Assembly: GCA_947039005.1 (NCBI GenBank)
Contig: CAMQXY010000018.1
Location: 1-40,324 of the forward strand
Direction: 5' to 3'
From: an uncultured Photobacterium sp.
GTDB taxonomy: Bacteria; Pseudomonadota; Gammaproteobacteria; Enterobacterales; Vibrionaceae
DNA: 40,324 nt
The position numbers and the translations under genes were made by a program. This document shows positions 9,070 through 18,175 of the stretch, piece by piece. Below the pieces are notes generated by a model that saw nothing but the letters and a program-made list of their open reading frames with translations, was not told the origin of the DNA and made no database searches. How positions within the stretch are numbered: the stretch's first letter is position 1; each line of letters starts with the position of its first letter.

Positions 9070-9421
9070 GCCTGACTCCATTAAATAATCAGCTTAAATA
9101 TATTCTTGCTTGAGTATGCGCTACCAAGGTGTAGAGGGCAATATTGAACGCCGTTTTTAACATTTTTTTCGCGCTTCATTTCATCTTTTACCGTTATTTT
9201 TGCAACAACCGTCAAAATATTCACCAATGTAGCAGTCTGAGGGTCAAGAGTTTGAAGTTCGCGCCGATAGATAAATCAAACTAACGTAATATTACAAATA
9301 TCAATTATAACAATAAAATCAATCACCACTGATTATTGACTTTACATTAAGTGCAATCGTTAAAACGGACATTGCGATCATTGAGTGCGCCATTCTCAGA
9401 CTTTATGAAATTAGGGATATC
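9070..9421. other. Intergenic region between divergent hinT and the chemoreceptor gene
   Basis: About 350 bases with no coding potential. It holds the FliA-type promoter at 9244-9270 and presumably the hinT promoter near 9080-9150 on the minus strand, which I could not place with confidence. Confidence 0.6.
9244..9270 (+). promoter_or_regulatory. Sigma-28 (FliA) type promoter for the chemoreceptor gene
   Basis: TCAAGAGT, exactly 11 bases, then GCCGATAG. The known flagellar sigma-28 pattern is TAAAGTTT-N11-GCCGATAA; the -10 part matches 7 of 8 and the -35 part 5 of 8. It points toward the methyl-accepting chemotaxis gene, which is the kind of gene FliA normally reads, but it lies about 150 bases before the start codon. 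Confidence 0.6.
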
Positions 9422-11425
9422 ATGAAAAAAACACCTCAAACCTCTGTCATTCGCCGTATGTACTTAGGCTTCACCATCTTGGTAGCATTATTTGTTGTTA
9501 CCATTATTTTTATGCTCGATGGTGTGAGTCGTATTCACAACCAATTAAAATCAATTACAACGGATGCCCTCCCCCTAGTTTCAAGTTCAAATAATGTCAG
9601 CGTGCAATTACTCGTCGCAGATAAAATATTCAAAGATTATTTAACCAGCCAAGATCCTCTCGCAATGACCGTTTATGGCACTGAATTTGAACAACAAACC
9701 CAAGTCTTTCAACAAGCTCGTAATCAACTCGAACAAATCACTAAAAATAATCCACAATTAACAAAATCAATTCAAGCCTTAACTGCGTTAGAACAACGCT
9801 ATTTCAATGAAGCCACTGTCGCGATGACAAACTATCGATTACTACTGCTAGCTACCGATGATCGCCAGCAATCCGCACGTCAATTCCAACAACTACAAAC
9901 AGAACTCAACATTGGCATGAAGGAGTTTATTAACGAACAAGATAATATTGCTGTTAAAATGCTATCTAAAAACTATTTTGAAAAATTAAAAGAAACAGAA
10001 ACAATCACTTTAGATGCCTTAGCGTCTGATGATGCCACGGCTATCGAAAAGGCAATTAAAAGTAATAAAGTCAGTGTCAATCATCTTAAAAACACCTTTC
10101 GTTCTCTATCCACATTACAACCAGAATTAAAGCAAGAATTTAATAAATCCGTAGAACAATACAGTATAGATATTGGTCTTAAAGATGGCGTGTTAGATCA
10201 ACATTTTGAATATATTCAAGCGCAACATCGTCTTTACAGTAATATAGCGACATTAGCGAAAGAAATTAATCAAGCAATGAGTATTGTTGGTGATTTTAAT
10301 AAACAAGCTAATAGCCAAATGAGCAATACCATTATTACCGCTGATAAAACCTACACAGATGTGGTCACTAGAGCGATTATCATCAGTATTACCGTTATAT
10401 TTTTAGCTATCGTCGTCGGTTGGTATTTAGCGCGTAGTGTTCGTCAACCTTTGATGGCAATGTTAAAAACATTAGAAGCACTAACAGCGGGTAATATGAC
10501 GCAACGAACTGAAACCAGTAAATTTATTGAATTTAGTCAACTCAGTCATCATATCAATACGTTAGCTGAAAATTTACAACAAATATTAAGCCAAATTAGC
10601 CATGCATCATCAGAACTCAGTACCGTAGCCACTGAAAATCATGCAACCACGGCAGAAGCAAAGCGGCGCTTAAATAACCAACGTCAACAAACTGCCTCAG
10701 CAGCAACGGCAATGGTTGAAATGGAACATTCTGTCACCGATGTATCAAAAAGTGCCCAAATCACCATGGAACGTGTTAATGAGGTCGAACAAGCATCAGC
10801 GGCTGGTCGCGAAGTCATGACCCGTAACATCAACACCGCCCACCAGCTTTCTACTCGTTTAGATGAATCGGTACAAGCCGTTGAACAACTTCAAAAAATG
10901 AGCAGTAACATTGGTTCAATATTGGATGTTATTCGTAATATTGCCGATCAAACTAACCTATTAGCCCTCAATGCCGCAATTGAAGCAGCAAGAGCTGGTG
11001 AACAAGGACGTGGATTTGCGGTCGTTGCCGACGAGGTGCGGGTGCTGGCTAAGCGTACTACTGATTCCACTACTGAAATTGAAGCAATGATCAAAAATTT
11101 ACAAGCCAGTTCAGGTCAAGCAATGACCATGATGCAAAGTTGTGTAACTGAAATGAATAACAGTATCGGTCTTGCCTCTAATGCCAATAGTTCAATGGAA
11201 GAAATCCAAGCGATTATTATTGAAATCAGTGACATGAGTAGTCAAATTGCACAAGCAGCAGAAGAACAACGTTGTACTACAACAGAAATTGCTCGTAACT
11301 TAGAAGACATTAGTCATATTGCAGATAACAGTTATAACACTATGGAAGAAATGGCAGATACAGGGGTAAAACTTGAACATTTAGCTACCGAACAAAATAC
11401 CCTCGTCAGTCGCTTTAAACTGTAG
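9422..11425 (+). CDS. Methyl-accepting chemotaxis protein
   Basis: This transmembrane chemoreceptor has 667 residues. A first membrane helix at about 14-33 is followed by a long, almost wholly helical periplasmic sensor of about 280 residues, a second membrane helix at about 316-338, a HAMP domain to about 390 and a cytoplasmic signalling coiled coil. The hairpin tip that binds CheA/CheW is clear ([19 protein letters not shown], then [14 protein letters not shown], near 507-546). The sensor length suggests a two-module helical bundle (HBM-like) domain; the ligand cannot be predicted. The C-terminus has no CheR/CheB-tethering pentapeptide. GGGA precedes the ATG. It is a lone gene with its own promoter and terminator. 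Confidence 0.95.
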   Translation: MKKTPQTSVIRRMYLGFTILVALFVVTIIFMLDGVSRIHNQLKSITTDALPLVSSSNNVSVQLLVADKIFKDYLTSQDPLAMTVYGTEFEQQTQVFQQARNQLEQITKNNPQLTKSIQALTALEQRYFNEATVAMTNYRLLLLATDDRQQSARQFQQLQTELNIGMKEFINEQDNIAVKMLSKNYFEKLKETETITLDALASDDATAIEKAIKSNKVSVNHLKNTFRSLSTLQPELKQEFNKSVEQYSIDIGLKDGVLDQHFEYIQAQHRLYSNIATLAKEINQAMSIVGDFNKQANSQMSNTIITADKTYTDVVTRAIIISITVIFLAIVVGWYLARSVRQPLMAMLKTLEALTAGNMTQRTETSKFIEFSQLSHHINTLAENLQQILSQISHASSELSTVATENHATTAEAKRRLNNQRQQTASAATAMVEMEHSVTDVSKSAQITMERVNEVEQASAAGREVMTRNINTAHQLSTRLDESVQAVEQLQKMSSNIGSILDVIRNIADQTNLLALNAAIEAARAGEQGRGFAVVADEVRVLAKRTTDSTTEIEAMIKNLQASSGQAMTMMQSCVTEMNNSIGLASNANSSMEEIQAIIIEISDMSSQIAQAAEEQRCTTTEIARNLEDISHIADNSYNTMEEMADTGVKLEHLATEQNTLVSRFKL

Positions 11426-11465
11426 TTGGTGCTTTAAGATATAGCTTGTATTTTAAGTGATCATT

Positions 11466-11509
11466 GAATTACTCACCGATCATAAGATTGGTGAGTAATT
11501 CCCATTTTT
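11466..11509 (+). terminator. Terminator of the chemoreceptor gene
   Basis: A long stem of about 16 pairs (GAATTACTCACC at 11466-11477, GGTGAGTAATTC at 11490-11501, inner pairs with one wobble, loop ATAA) is followed shortly by five T. Confidence 0.85.
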
Positions 11510-11518
11510 ATCGCTTCA

Positions 11519-11534
11519 CAGCAAACGATTGCGC
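11519..11534 (+). promoter_or_regulatory. PurR-like operator upstream of pyrC
   Basis: CAGCAAACGATTGCGC agrees with the PurR box ACGCAAACGTTTNCGT at 11 of the 15 fixed positions, including the central GCAAACG. E. coli pyrC is repressed by PurR, so the match is in the expected place, about 100 bases before the start codon. No confident promoter hexamers were placed beside it. Confidence 0.55.
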
Positions 11535-11630
11535 TTTAAAGCAGCAATTAACCACATTGTTTGATTTATCAACTTTACTTCAACAGAGGATACTTTTAGA
11601 ATCGGGCAAATTTTTTGGTAGGGAAACAAA

Positions 11631-12662
11631 ATGACAACATTAACGATAACTCGTCCTGATGATTGGCACACACACTTACGTGATGGCGATGTATTAAAAG
11701 ATACGGTAAGAGATATTAGCCGTTACATGGGCCGTGCGATTATCATGCCTAATTTAATCCCTCCCGTTATTGATACCGAATCTGCTCTCGCTTACCGTAA
11801 CCGCATTTTAGCCGCTCAACCAGTATCAACTTTCACACCGTTAATGGTTATCTATCTTACCGATAACACATCTGCTGCAGAAATTAAAAAAGCAAAAGCA
11901 TCTGGTCATATTTATGCCGCTAAATTATATCCCGCAGGTGCGACCACAAACTCGGATTCAGGTGTCACATCCATTGATAAAATTCGTCCTGCATTAGAAG
12001 CCATGCAAGAAGTGGGTATGCCATTACTTATTCATGGTGAAGTCACTCATGATCATGTTGATATTTTCGACCGTGAGAAAACATTCCTTGATACGGTTTT
12101 AAGCCCTATCGTTGATGAATTTACATCACTAAAAATTGTGCTTGAACATATCACTACTGCTGATGCGGTTGAGTTTGTTAGTAACGCAGGTCCAAATGTT
12201 GGCGCAACAATTACTGCGCACCATTTGATGTTTAACCGTAACCATATGTTAGTCGGCGGTATTCGCCCTCACTTCTATTGCTTACCGATTTTAAAGCGTA
12301 ACACTCACCAGCAAGCATTAGTGGCGGCAGCGACCAGTGGTAATGCGAAGTTCTTCTTGGGAACTGACAGCGCACCCCATGTAAAAGGACGCAAAGAAGC
12401 GGCTTGTGGTTGTGCAGGATCTTATACAGCCCATGCGGCAATCGAACTGTATGCAGAAGTCTTTGAACAAGCAAGCGCACTGGATAAATTAGAAGCGTTT
12501 GCTAGCTTTAATGGTGCTGATTTTTATGGTCTACCGCGTAACACTGACACCATTACATTAACGAAAGATGCATGGAAAGTAGCTGAAGAAATGCAATTTG
12601 GTGATGATACGGTAGTGCCAATTAAAGCCGGTGAAATGATGGTGTGGAAAGTAAGCGTTTAA
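11631..12662 (+). CDS. pyrC: Dihydroorotase
   Basis: Dihydroorotase closes carbamoyl aspartate to dihydroorotate in pyrimidine synthesis. The 343 residues (E. coli 348) are of the class II type. Zinc ligands and active-site residues are all present: H13 and H15 in [10 protein letters not shown], the lysine that becomes carboxylated (K98, AAKLYP), H135 (IHGEVT), H173 (LEHITT) and D246 (GTDSAPH). AGGGA lies seven bases before the ATG. A PurR-like operator lies upstream and a bidirectional terminator follows. Identification is secure. Confidence 0.97.
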   Translation: MTTLTITRPDDWHTHLRDGDVLKDTVRDISRYMGRAIIMPNLIPPVIDTESALAYRNRILAAQPVSTFTPLMVIYLTDNTSAAEIKKAKASGHIYAAKLYPAGATTNSDSGVTSIDKIRPALEAMQEVGMPLLIHGEVTHDHVDIFDREKTFLDTVLSPIVDEFTSLKIVLEHITTADAVEFVSNAGPNVGATITAHHLMFNRNHMLVGGIRPHFYCLPILKRNTHQQALVAAATSGNAKFFLGTDSAPHVKGRKEAACGCAGSYTAHAAIELYAEVFEQASALDKLEAFASFNGADFYGLPRNTDTITLTKDAWKVAEEMQFGDDTVVPIKAGEMMVWKVSV

Positions 12663-12690
12663 TCGACTGACGCTCTACCGCCCTTCATTA

Positions 12691-12727
12691 AAAAAGGCTT
12701 CCATATCTTATGATTGGAAGCCTTTTT
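12691..12727. terminator. Bidirectional terminator between pyrC and fumarase
   Basis: A 13-bp stem (AAAAAGGCTTCCA at 12691-12703, TGGAAGCCTTTTT at 12715-12727) has an A-run on one side and a T-run on the other and serves both convergent genes. Confidence 0.92.
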
Positions 12728-12761
12728 ATTGAACGGTAAATCGTACTACATTGAAAAATAT

Positions 12762-14276
12762 TTATGCCATCATTTCAGCGATATTTACCCGCCATGTATC
12801 AGGACCAGTTTGATGAGCATTAACACCTTCAGCATCAACGGCAACCGTTACTGGCATATCTTCAACGTCAAACTCATAGATAGCTTCCATACCTAAATCA
12901 GCAAAAGCGACCACACGTGCTTTTTTAATCGCTTTAGCAACAAGGTATGCTGCACCACCCACAGCCATAAGATAAACCGCTTTATGCTGCTTAATCGATT
13001 CAATGGTTGCAGGTCCGCGCTCAGCCTTACCAATCATACCGGTAAGACCTGCCTCACCTAACATCATCTCCGTGAATTTATCCATACGGGTTGATGTTGT
13101 AGGTCCTGCTGGCCCAACAACTTCGTCACCGACAGCATCAACAGGACCAACGTAATAAATAAATCGATTGGTAAAATCTACCCCTTCAGGAAGACCTTCA
13201 CCATTAGCTAACATTTCTTGAATACGCTTATGAGCAGCATCACGCCCAGTAAGGATTTTACCTGATAGTAATACGGTTTCACCAGATCGCCATTCTTGCA
13301 CATCTGCTTTAGTAATATTATCAAGGTTAACACGGCGAACATTATCACCAACTTCCCATGTTACTTGTGGCCAATCACTTAGTTTTGGCGGTGTTAATTC
13401 CGCAGGACCACTACCATCAAGCGTAAAATGTACATGGCGAGTTGCCGCACAATTAGGGATCATACATACAGGCTTAGAGGCTGCATGGGTTGGTGCACTT
13501 TTAATCTTAACATCAAGTACGGTGGTTAAACCGCCTAAACCTTGTGCACCAATACCTAATCGATTAACACGATCATAAATATCTAACCGTAATGCTTCTT
13601 CTGTTGTTTTCGCGCCACGTTGTTGTAATTCATGAATATCAATCGCTTCCATCAATGATTCTTTAGCAAGCACAGCGGCTTTTTCTGCGGTTCCACCAAT
13701 ACCAATACCTAACATACCTGGTGGACACCAACCCGCGCCCATTAATGGCACCGTTTTTTCTACCCATTCAGCAACATCATCTGAAGGATTAAGCATGACC
13801 ATTTTGGTTTTATTTTCAGAACCGCCGCCTTTAGCTGCAATTTGAATGTCAACCTTATCACCCGCAACCATTTCAATATGCACCACAGCAGGCGCATTAT
13901 CTTGAGTATTTTTACGTGCACCAGCAGGATCGGCAACAACAGAGGCGCGTAACGGATTCTCAGCATTGGTATAAGCTTGACGAACCCCTTCATCAACCAT
14001 TTGTTGTACCGTTAAATCACTTTCCCACTGTACATTCATACCAATTTTAACAAAGCACGTCACGATCCCCGTATCTTGACAGATCGGTCGTCGCCCTTCT
14101 GCGGACATACGAGAATTAATTAAAATTTGGGCAATGGCGTCTTTTGCTGCTTGGCTTTGCTCTTTATTGTAGGCTTTTTCTAATGCTTTAATAAAATCTA
14201 AAGGATGGTAGTAAGAAATATATTGTAAAGCATCAGCCACGCTACTGATTACATCTTGTTTACGGATGACGGTCAT
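12762..14276 (-). CDS. fumA: Class I (iron-sulfur) fumarate hydratase
   Basis: Class I fumarase interconverts fumarate and malate in the citric acid cycle with an oxygen-sensitive 4Fe-4S cluster. The 504 residues carry N-terminal and C-terminal fumarase domains. Likely cluster cysteines are C66 (RPICQDTG), C184 (GWCPPGMLGIGIGG) and one of C271/C276 (PVCMIPNCAATRH). The C-terminal domain has the GPAGPTTSTRMD segment. It is about 45 residues shorter than E. coli FumA and agrees with the shorter form of the family. GAGGG precedes the ATG. The symbol is used in the broad sense, since FumA and FumB cannot be told apart by sequence alone. Confidence 0.93.
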   Translation of the reverse strand: MTVIRKQDVISSVADALQYISYYHPLDFIKALEKAYNKEQSQAAKDAIAQILINSRMSAEGRRPICQDTGIVTCFVKIGMNVQWESDLTVQQMVDEGVRQAYTNAENPLRASVVADPAGARKNTQDNAPAVVHIEMVAGDKVDIQIAAKGGGSENKTKMVMLNPSDDVAEWVEKTVPLMGAGWCPPGMLGIGIGGTAEKAAVLAKESLMEAIDIHELQQRGAKTTEEALRLDIYDRVNRLGIGAQGLGGLTTVLDVKIKSAPTHAASKPVCMIPNCAATRHVHFTLDGSGPAELTPPKLSDWPQVTWEVGDNVRRVNLDNITKADVQEWRSGETVLLSGKILTGRDAAHKRIQEMLANGEGLPEGVDFTNRFIYYVGPVDAVGDEVVGPAGPTTSTRMDKFTEMMLGEAGLTGMIGKAERGPATIESIKQHKAVYLMAVGGAAYLVAKAIKKARVVAFADLGMEAIYEFDVEDMPVTVAVDAEGVNAHQTGPDTWRVNIAEMMA

Positions 14277-14451
14277 AATTACCCTCGTTAAGTATTATCA
14301 TTCCATGGCGCCCTGTTTAAATCTTCCAAATTGTAGGGTATTAAACAACAAAATAGTGCCGTTCAATCTTGGGCGTCTTTCGCTGAATATGATACTCTTG
14401 CCCATAACATTGCGCTATGCGCCAATCAAACCTCTTGTCACAAAAAAGAAA

Positions 14452-15849
14452 ATGATTTGTAAATCACATCCAGAATTAAGCATTACCTCATTACCCTACT
14501 CAAAAGATGCCGCACTTTCATGGTTTACACCATTATCGGGATTACCGTGGGCAATGATATTACGTTCAGCAGCAGAAGCGCATCCAGATAATCGTTATGA
14601 TATTTTAGTTGCTGATCCTTTAGCCACAATTGAGTCACAACATGAAACAACTTATATTAAGTTTTCAAATGGTGACCAACGTACCACTACTGAGGATCCT
14701 TTTGCGGTAATTAATGCATTACAAAATGAGCTATTACCGCCACTTAGCACATTATTAGACTTACCATTTATCGGTGGTGCATTAGGATATTTCAGCTATG
14801 ATTTAGGTCGTAGAGTCGAGAAAATTGCCACCACAGCAACCCATGATATTCATTTACCTGAAATGGCTGTTGGTCTTTATGATTGGGCATTGATTGTCGA
14901 TCATAAATTACAACAAACATGGCTTATTGAACCGAAAAACAGTCACCGGTTAGCATGGTTAACGCAACAGCAATCCAAAATGGAATCTTTAGCTTCAACA
15001 CAAACCAGTAACGATAATGCGACATTCCAATTAACATCTTCATGGTCATCAAACATGACTAAAGAGGATTATTGTGAAAAATTTAACACCATACAGTCAT
15101 ATCTGTTATCTGGTGATTGCTACCAAATTAATCTCGCACAACGGTTTAGTGCAAGCTATCAAGGTGATGAATGGCAAGCCTATTGCCGTTTAGATACCGC
15201 TAATGGCGCACCTTTTTCGAGTTTTATTCGCACTGACAATGGCGTAATTCTCTCTGTCTCACCAGAGCGGTTTTTACAGTTAAAGCAAGGGAACATTGAA
15301 ACAAAACCCATAAAAGGTACTCGTCCTCGAAGCAAAGATGCCATTGAAGATGATGCCAACGCGCAGGCCCTTCAACAAGCGCCCAAAGATCGTGCTGAAA
15401 ATGTCATGATCGTTGATTTGTTGCGTAATGATATTGGTCGGGTTGCTGTTCCTGGTACAGTACGTGTTCCTGCACTGTTTGCGATTGAAAGCTTTCCAGC
15501 AGTACATCACTTAGTCAGTACTGTTACTGGTCAACTGGCAAGTCATTATTGCGCGACTGATTTACTACGCGCTTGTTTCCCTGGAGGATCAATCACAGGA
15601 GCCCCCAAAATAAGAGCAATGGCAATTATTGAAGAGCTAGAACCAAATAGACGCAGTATCTATTGTGGCAGCATTGGTTATATCAGCCGTTGTGGCACCA
15701 TGGATACCAATATTGCGATTCGCACATTGGTTGCTTATCAACACCATTTATATGCTTGGGCTGGCGGTGGGATCGTTGCAGATAGTGATGCAGACAGTGA
15801 ATACCAAGAAACTCTCGACAAATTGAGTAAAATTCTGCCAACCTTATAA
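14452..15849 (+). CDS. pabB: Aminodeoxychorismate synthase component I
   Basis: PabB with PabA turns chorismate into 4-amino-4-deoxychorismate, the precursor of p-aminobenzoate and folate. The sequence follows E. coli PabB closely: GYDLGRRVEKI, MAVGLYDWALIVDH, GDCYQINLAQRF, the chorismate-binding lysine in TKPIKGTRPR, RAENVMIVDLLRNDIGRV and PGGSITGAPKIRAM. The frame can be extended back to 14266, overlapping the fumarase start, but the added residues have no counterpart in the family. The ATG at 14452 aligns with the E. coli start and gives 465 residues (E. coli 453). The ribosome binding site before it is poor (AAGAAA). nudL follows 40 bases later. Confidence 0.94.
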   Translation: MICKSHPELSITSLPYSKDAALSWFTPLSGLPWAMILRSAAEAHPDNRYDILVADPLATIESQHETTYIKFSNGDQRTTTEDPFAVINALQNELLPPLSTLLDLPFIGGALGYFSYDLGRRVEKIATTATHDIHLPEMAVGLYDWALIVDHKLQQTWLIEPKNSHRLAWLTQQQSKMESLASTQTSNDNATFQLTSSWSSNMTKEDYCEKFNTIQSYLLSGDCYQINLAQRFSASYQGDEWQAYCRLDTANGAPFSSFIRTDNGVILSVSPERFLQLKQGNIETKPIKGTRPRSKDAIEDDANAQALQQAPKDRAENVMIVDLLRNDIGRVAVPGTVRVPALFAIESFPAVHHLVSTVTGQLASHYCATDLLRACFPGGSITGAPKIRAMAIIEELEPNRRSIYCGSIGYISRCGTMDTNIAIRTLVAYQHHLYAWAGGGIVADSDADSEYQETLDKLSKILPTL

Positions 15850-15889
15850 TAACGCTAAATTTAGCGAAAAAAGCTGTAATGGAGGCTTT

Positions 15890-16498
15890 ATGGGTGAACA
15901 GCAGCAAATTTTAACTCGATTTCTTATGGCACCAAGTCAGCAGTATGATGCTAGCCATAAACGCAGAATCGATCATCATTTTACTGATAATACCCATTTC
16001 AAACCTGCAGCCGTCCTAATTCCATTAGTACCTCGGGAACAAGGCTTTAATGTCGTATTAACCCGTCGTGCTGAACACTTAAAACACCATCCCGGACAAA
16101 TTGCATTTCCGGGTGGTCGTTTTGAAACCCAAGATCATGATCTAATTGCAACCGCATTACGTGAAACCTTCGAAGAAACAGGTATTATTTGTCAACGCAA
16201 TAATGTTATTGGTCAACTAACCCCACTAGCAACAACCAGTGGCTATATTGTTACACCTTTTATCTCAACAATCAGCCATGACTATACCGCTAAACCTGAT
16301 CCTGGCGAGGTTGATGCTATCTTTGAAGTACCACTAAATTATCTGCTTGATCCCAATAATATCCAATCTCATCAGTTTCACCTTGGTGGTGAATTCCACC
16401 GGGTTTATGCGATACCTTATAATAATTATTCCATCTGGGGTGCAACGGCACAGATGATTAAACTATTATCTAACCAAATTTGGGAAGATAAAAAATAA
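15890..16498 (+). CDS. nudL: Nudix hydrolase NudL, probable coenzyme A pyrophosphatase
   Basis: This 202-residue Nudix protein carries the CoA-pyrophosphatase subfamily signature (LTRRAEHLKHHPGQIAFPGG) directly before the Nudix box, which ends in ALRETFEETGI (the R-E-U-x-E-E-x-G-U core). Family members split CoA and its derivatives to 3',5'-ADP and phosphopantetheine. GGAGG four bases before the ATG is a strong ribosome binding site. It follows pabB by 40 bases, as nudL follows pabB in E. coli, and is probably on the same transcript. No convincing terminator was found after it. Confidence 0.92.
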   Translation: MGEQQQILTRFLMAPSQQYDASHKRRIDHHFTDNTHFKPAAVLIPLVPREQGFNVVLTRRAEHLKHHPGQIAFPGGRFETQDHDLIATALRETFEETGIICQRNNVIGQLTPLATTSGYIVTPFISTISHDYTAKPDPGEVDAIFEVPLNYLLDPNNIQSHQFHLGGEFHRVYAIPYNNYSIWGATAQMIKLLSNQIWEDKK

Positions 16499-16678
16499 CC
16501 AACTAGACGTTTTAGCGTCATCTTAAAAGCCTATTTTTGTGATGCAGGTCTTGTTTATTTGTATCACAAAATCTCCGTATTACAGAACGGGATCTTTATC
16601 CTTGTTTTCCCGCAATAAATAGCGACAATGCGCTCGTTCCTATATTTCGTTCCATTCCCTTTTCTTGGATATCACAGC

Positions 16679-17932
16679 ATGCAAAATACATCGACAGTGT
16701 CAGCAACAGGTACGACAAAAACCAGATGGACCTATAATGATTTTACATGGGCTCTTTCTTTGTTTGGTACTGCCGTAGGTGCCGGTGTTCTATTCTTACC
16801 AATTAAAGCGGGTGCGGGCGGTTTTTGGCCTCTAGTTATTCTTGCTCTTATTGCTGCACCAATGACTTGGTTTGCACATAAAAGCTTAGCGCGTTTTGTT
16901 TTATCATCAAAAAATCCAAATGCAGATATTACTGACACAGTAGAAGAGCATTACGGAAAAACAGGCGCTAACTTAATTACGTTTGCTTACTTCTTTGCTA
17001 TCTACCCAATCGTATTAATTTACGGTGTAGGTATTACAAACACTGTTGACTCATTCATGGTTAACCAAATGGGTATGGAATCAATCCCACGTTGGTTACT
17101 ATCAGGTGTGCTAATTGCACTGATGACAGCAGGTGTGGTTTTTGGTAAAGAACTAATGCTAAAAGCGACATCAGCAATGGTTTACCCTCTTGTTATTATT
17201 CTACTGATTCTTTCTGTTTACCTAATCCCTGACTGGAACATGTCAATGGTACAAACAGAAGCTGATTGGTCTGCAATGCCTAAAATCATTTGGTTAGCGA
17301 TTCCAATCATCGTGTTCTCTTTTAACCACAGCCCTGTTATTAGCCAGTTTGCTAAAGAACAACGTCGTATCTACGGTGATGAAGCAGTTAAGAAAACTGA
17401 CATGATCACTGGCGGTGCAGCAATGATGCTAATGGGCTTTGTGATGTTCTTTGTATTCTCGGTTGTGCTTTCAATGACACCAGAACAACTAAACATGGCA
17501 AAAGAGCAAAATATTTCAGTACTTTCATACTTAGCTAACGTAAAAGATTCACCAGCAATATCTTACTTAGGTCCACTGGTTGCGTTTGCTGCGATTACAT
17601 CAAGCTACTTTGGTCACTTCCTAGGTGCACAAGAAGGTCTGGTTGGTCTAGCAAAATCTCGCTCTAAGATGCCAATTGCTAAAATTGAAAAAATCTCATT
17701 AGCTTTCATTGTTATCACAACGTGGATTGTCGCTATCATTAACCCAAGTATTCTGGGTATGATTGAAACAATGGGTGCACCAATGATTGCTGGTATTTTA
17801 TTCTTACTACCTGTTATCGCAATGCAAACAGTACCAGCAATGGCAAAATACAAAACATCAGTATTTGCTCGTATATTCACTGTTTTATGTGGTATCGCAG
17901 CAATCACTTCTGTAATTTATGGCGCCTTCTAA
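16679..17932 (+). CDS. sdaC: Serine/proton symporter SdaC
   Basis: SdaC brings L-serine into the cell with protons. The protein matches E. coli SdaC across its length, with about 11 membrane helices; conserved segments include GTAVGAGVLFLPIKAG near the start, IVFSFNHSPVISQF, KEQNISVLSYLAN and INPSILGMIETMG. The open frame begins at 16628, but the ATG at 16679 lines up with the E. coli start and avoids an unrelated hydrophobic extension, so 16679 is used (417 residues). Pairing with sdaA directly downstream shows a serine uptake and breakdown unit. Confidence 0.93.
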   Translation: MQNTSTVSATGTTKTRWTYNDFTWALSLFGTAVGAGVLFLPIKAGAGGFWPLVILALIAAPMTWFAHKSLARFVLSSKNPNADITDTVEEHYGKTGANLITFAYFFAIYPIVLIYGVGITNTVDSFMVNQMGMESIPRWLLSGVLIALMTAGVVFGKELMLKATSAMVYPLVIILLILSVYLIPDWNMSMVQTEADWSAMPKIIWLAIPIIVFSFNHSPVISQFAKEQRRIYGDEAVKKTDMITGGAAMMLMGFVMFFVFSVVLSMTPEQLNMAKEQNISVLSYLANVKDSPAISYLGPLVAFAAITSSYFGHFLGAQEGLVGLAKSRSKMPIAKIEKISLAFIVITTWIVAIINPSILGMIETMGAPMIAGILFLLPVIAMQTVPAMAKYKTSVFARIFTVLCGIAAITSVIYGAF

Positions 17933-17989
17933 GATAAATACTAAAAATGTGTTGATTACGAATAATTAACCATATAAAAGCAAAAATAT

Positions 17990-18018
17990 GTGCTAGTACT
18001 CATGGTGTTTACTAGCAC
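17990..18018 (+). other. Hairpin in the sdaC-sdaA gap
   Basis: A perfect 9-bp inverted repeat (GTGCTAGTA at 17990-17998, TACTAGCAC at 18010-18018) lies 57 bases after sdaC. It lacks a T-run on the plus strand, so it may protect the sdaC RNA end or mark a processing site rather than terminate. Confidence 0.5.
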
Positions 18019-18043
18019 AAATAACGTAAAATAGACGATACTT

Positions 18044-18078
18044 AAGAGTAAAGAAGCTTAAAGCATCATTACTCTTTT
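18044..18078 (+). terminator. Possible weak terminator or attenuator between sdaC and sdaA
   Basis: An 8-bp stem (AAGAGTAA / TTACTCTT) with a 17-base loop is followed by TTTTGGTTT. It could end sdaC transcripts or act within the sdaA leader. Confidence 0.5.
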
Positions 18079-18088
18079 GGTTTAAGTG

Positions 18089-18170
18089 CGCTCGCCAAGG
18101 AAGGAGCGAGGATATCAACGAATAACAGTCTTTTCCGGAGGCAAGAATCGCCTCCCCCATGACTGAGGTA
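18089..18170 (+). promoter_or_regulatory. Structured leader of sdaA
   Basis: Just before sdaA are a hairpin CGCTC/GAGCG (18089-18093, 18104-18108) and then a two-step stem: outer CAGTC/GACTG (18126-18130, 18161-18165) around inner GGAGGC/GCCTCC (18137-18142, 18150-18155). The outer arm ends at the first base of the Shine-Dalgarno GAGGT (18165-18169). It does not fit the glycine riboswitch pattern. It may tune translation of sdaA. Confidence 0.45.
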
Positions 18171-18175
18171 ATAAC

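Noticed and set aside
12714..12896. 60-codon plus-strand frame at the end of the fumarase gene
   Set aside because: It begins inside the bidirectional terminator and runs antisense to fumarase.
14266..14451. N-terminal extension of pabB overlapping the fumarase start
   Set aside because: The added 62 residues have no match to PabB; the ATG at 14452 aligns with the family start. The stretch is better seen as the divergent promoter region.
15853..15866. Terminator between pabB and nudL
   Set aside because: CGCTAAATTTAGCG is a perfect palindrome but is followed by A, not T, and the genes are 40 bases apart.
16535..16567. CRP site before sdaC
   Set aside because: TTGTGAT and ATCACAA occur as an inverted pair but about 20 bases apart instead of 6, and the single-site alignment at TATCACA has a poor left half.
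18089..18175. Glycine riboswitch before sdaA
   Set aside because: The GGAGG and GGAAGG runs looked suggestive, but the conserved cores (CACCGAAGG... and the CTCTCAGGTAAAAGG type) are absent.
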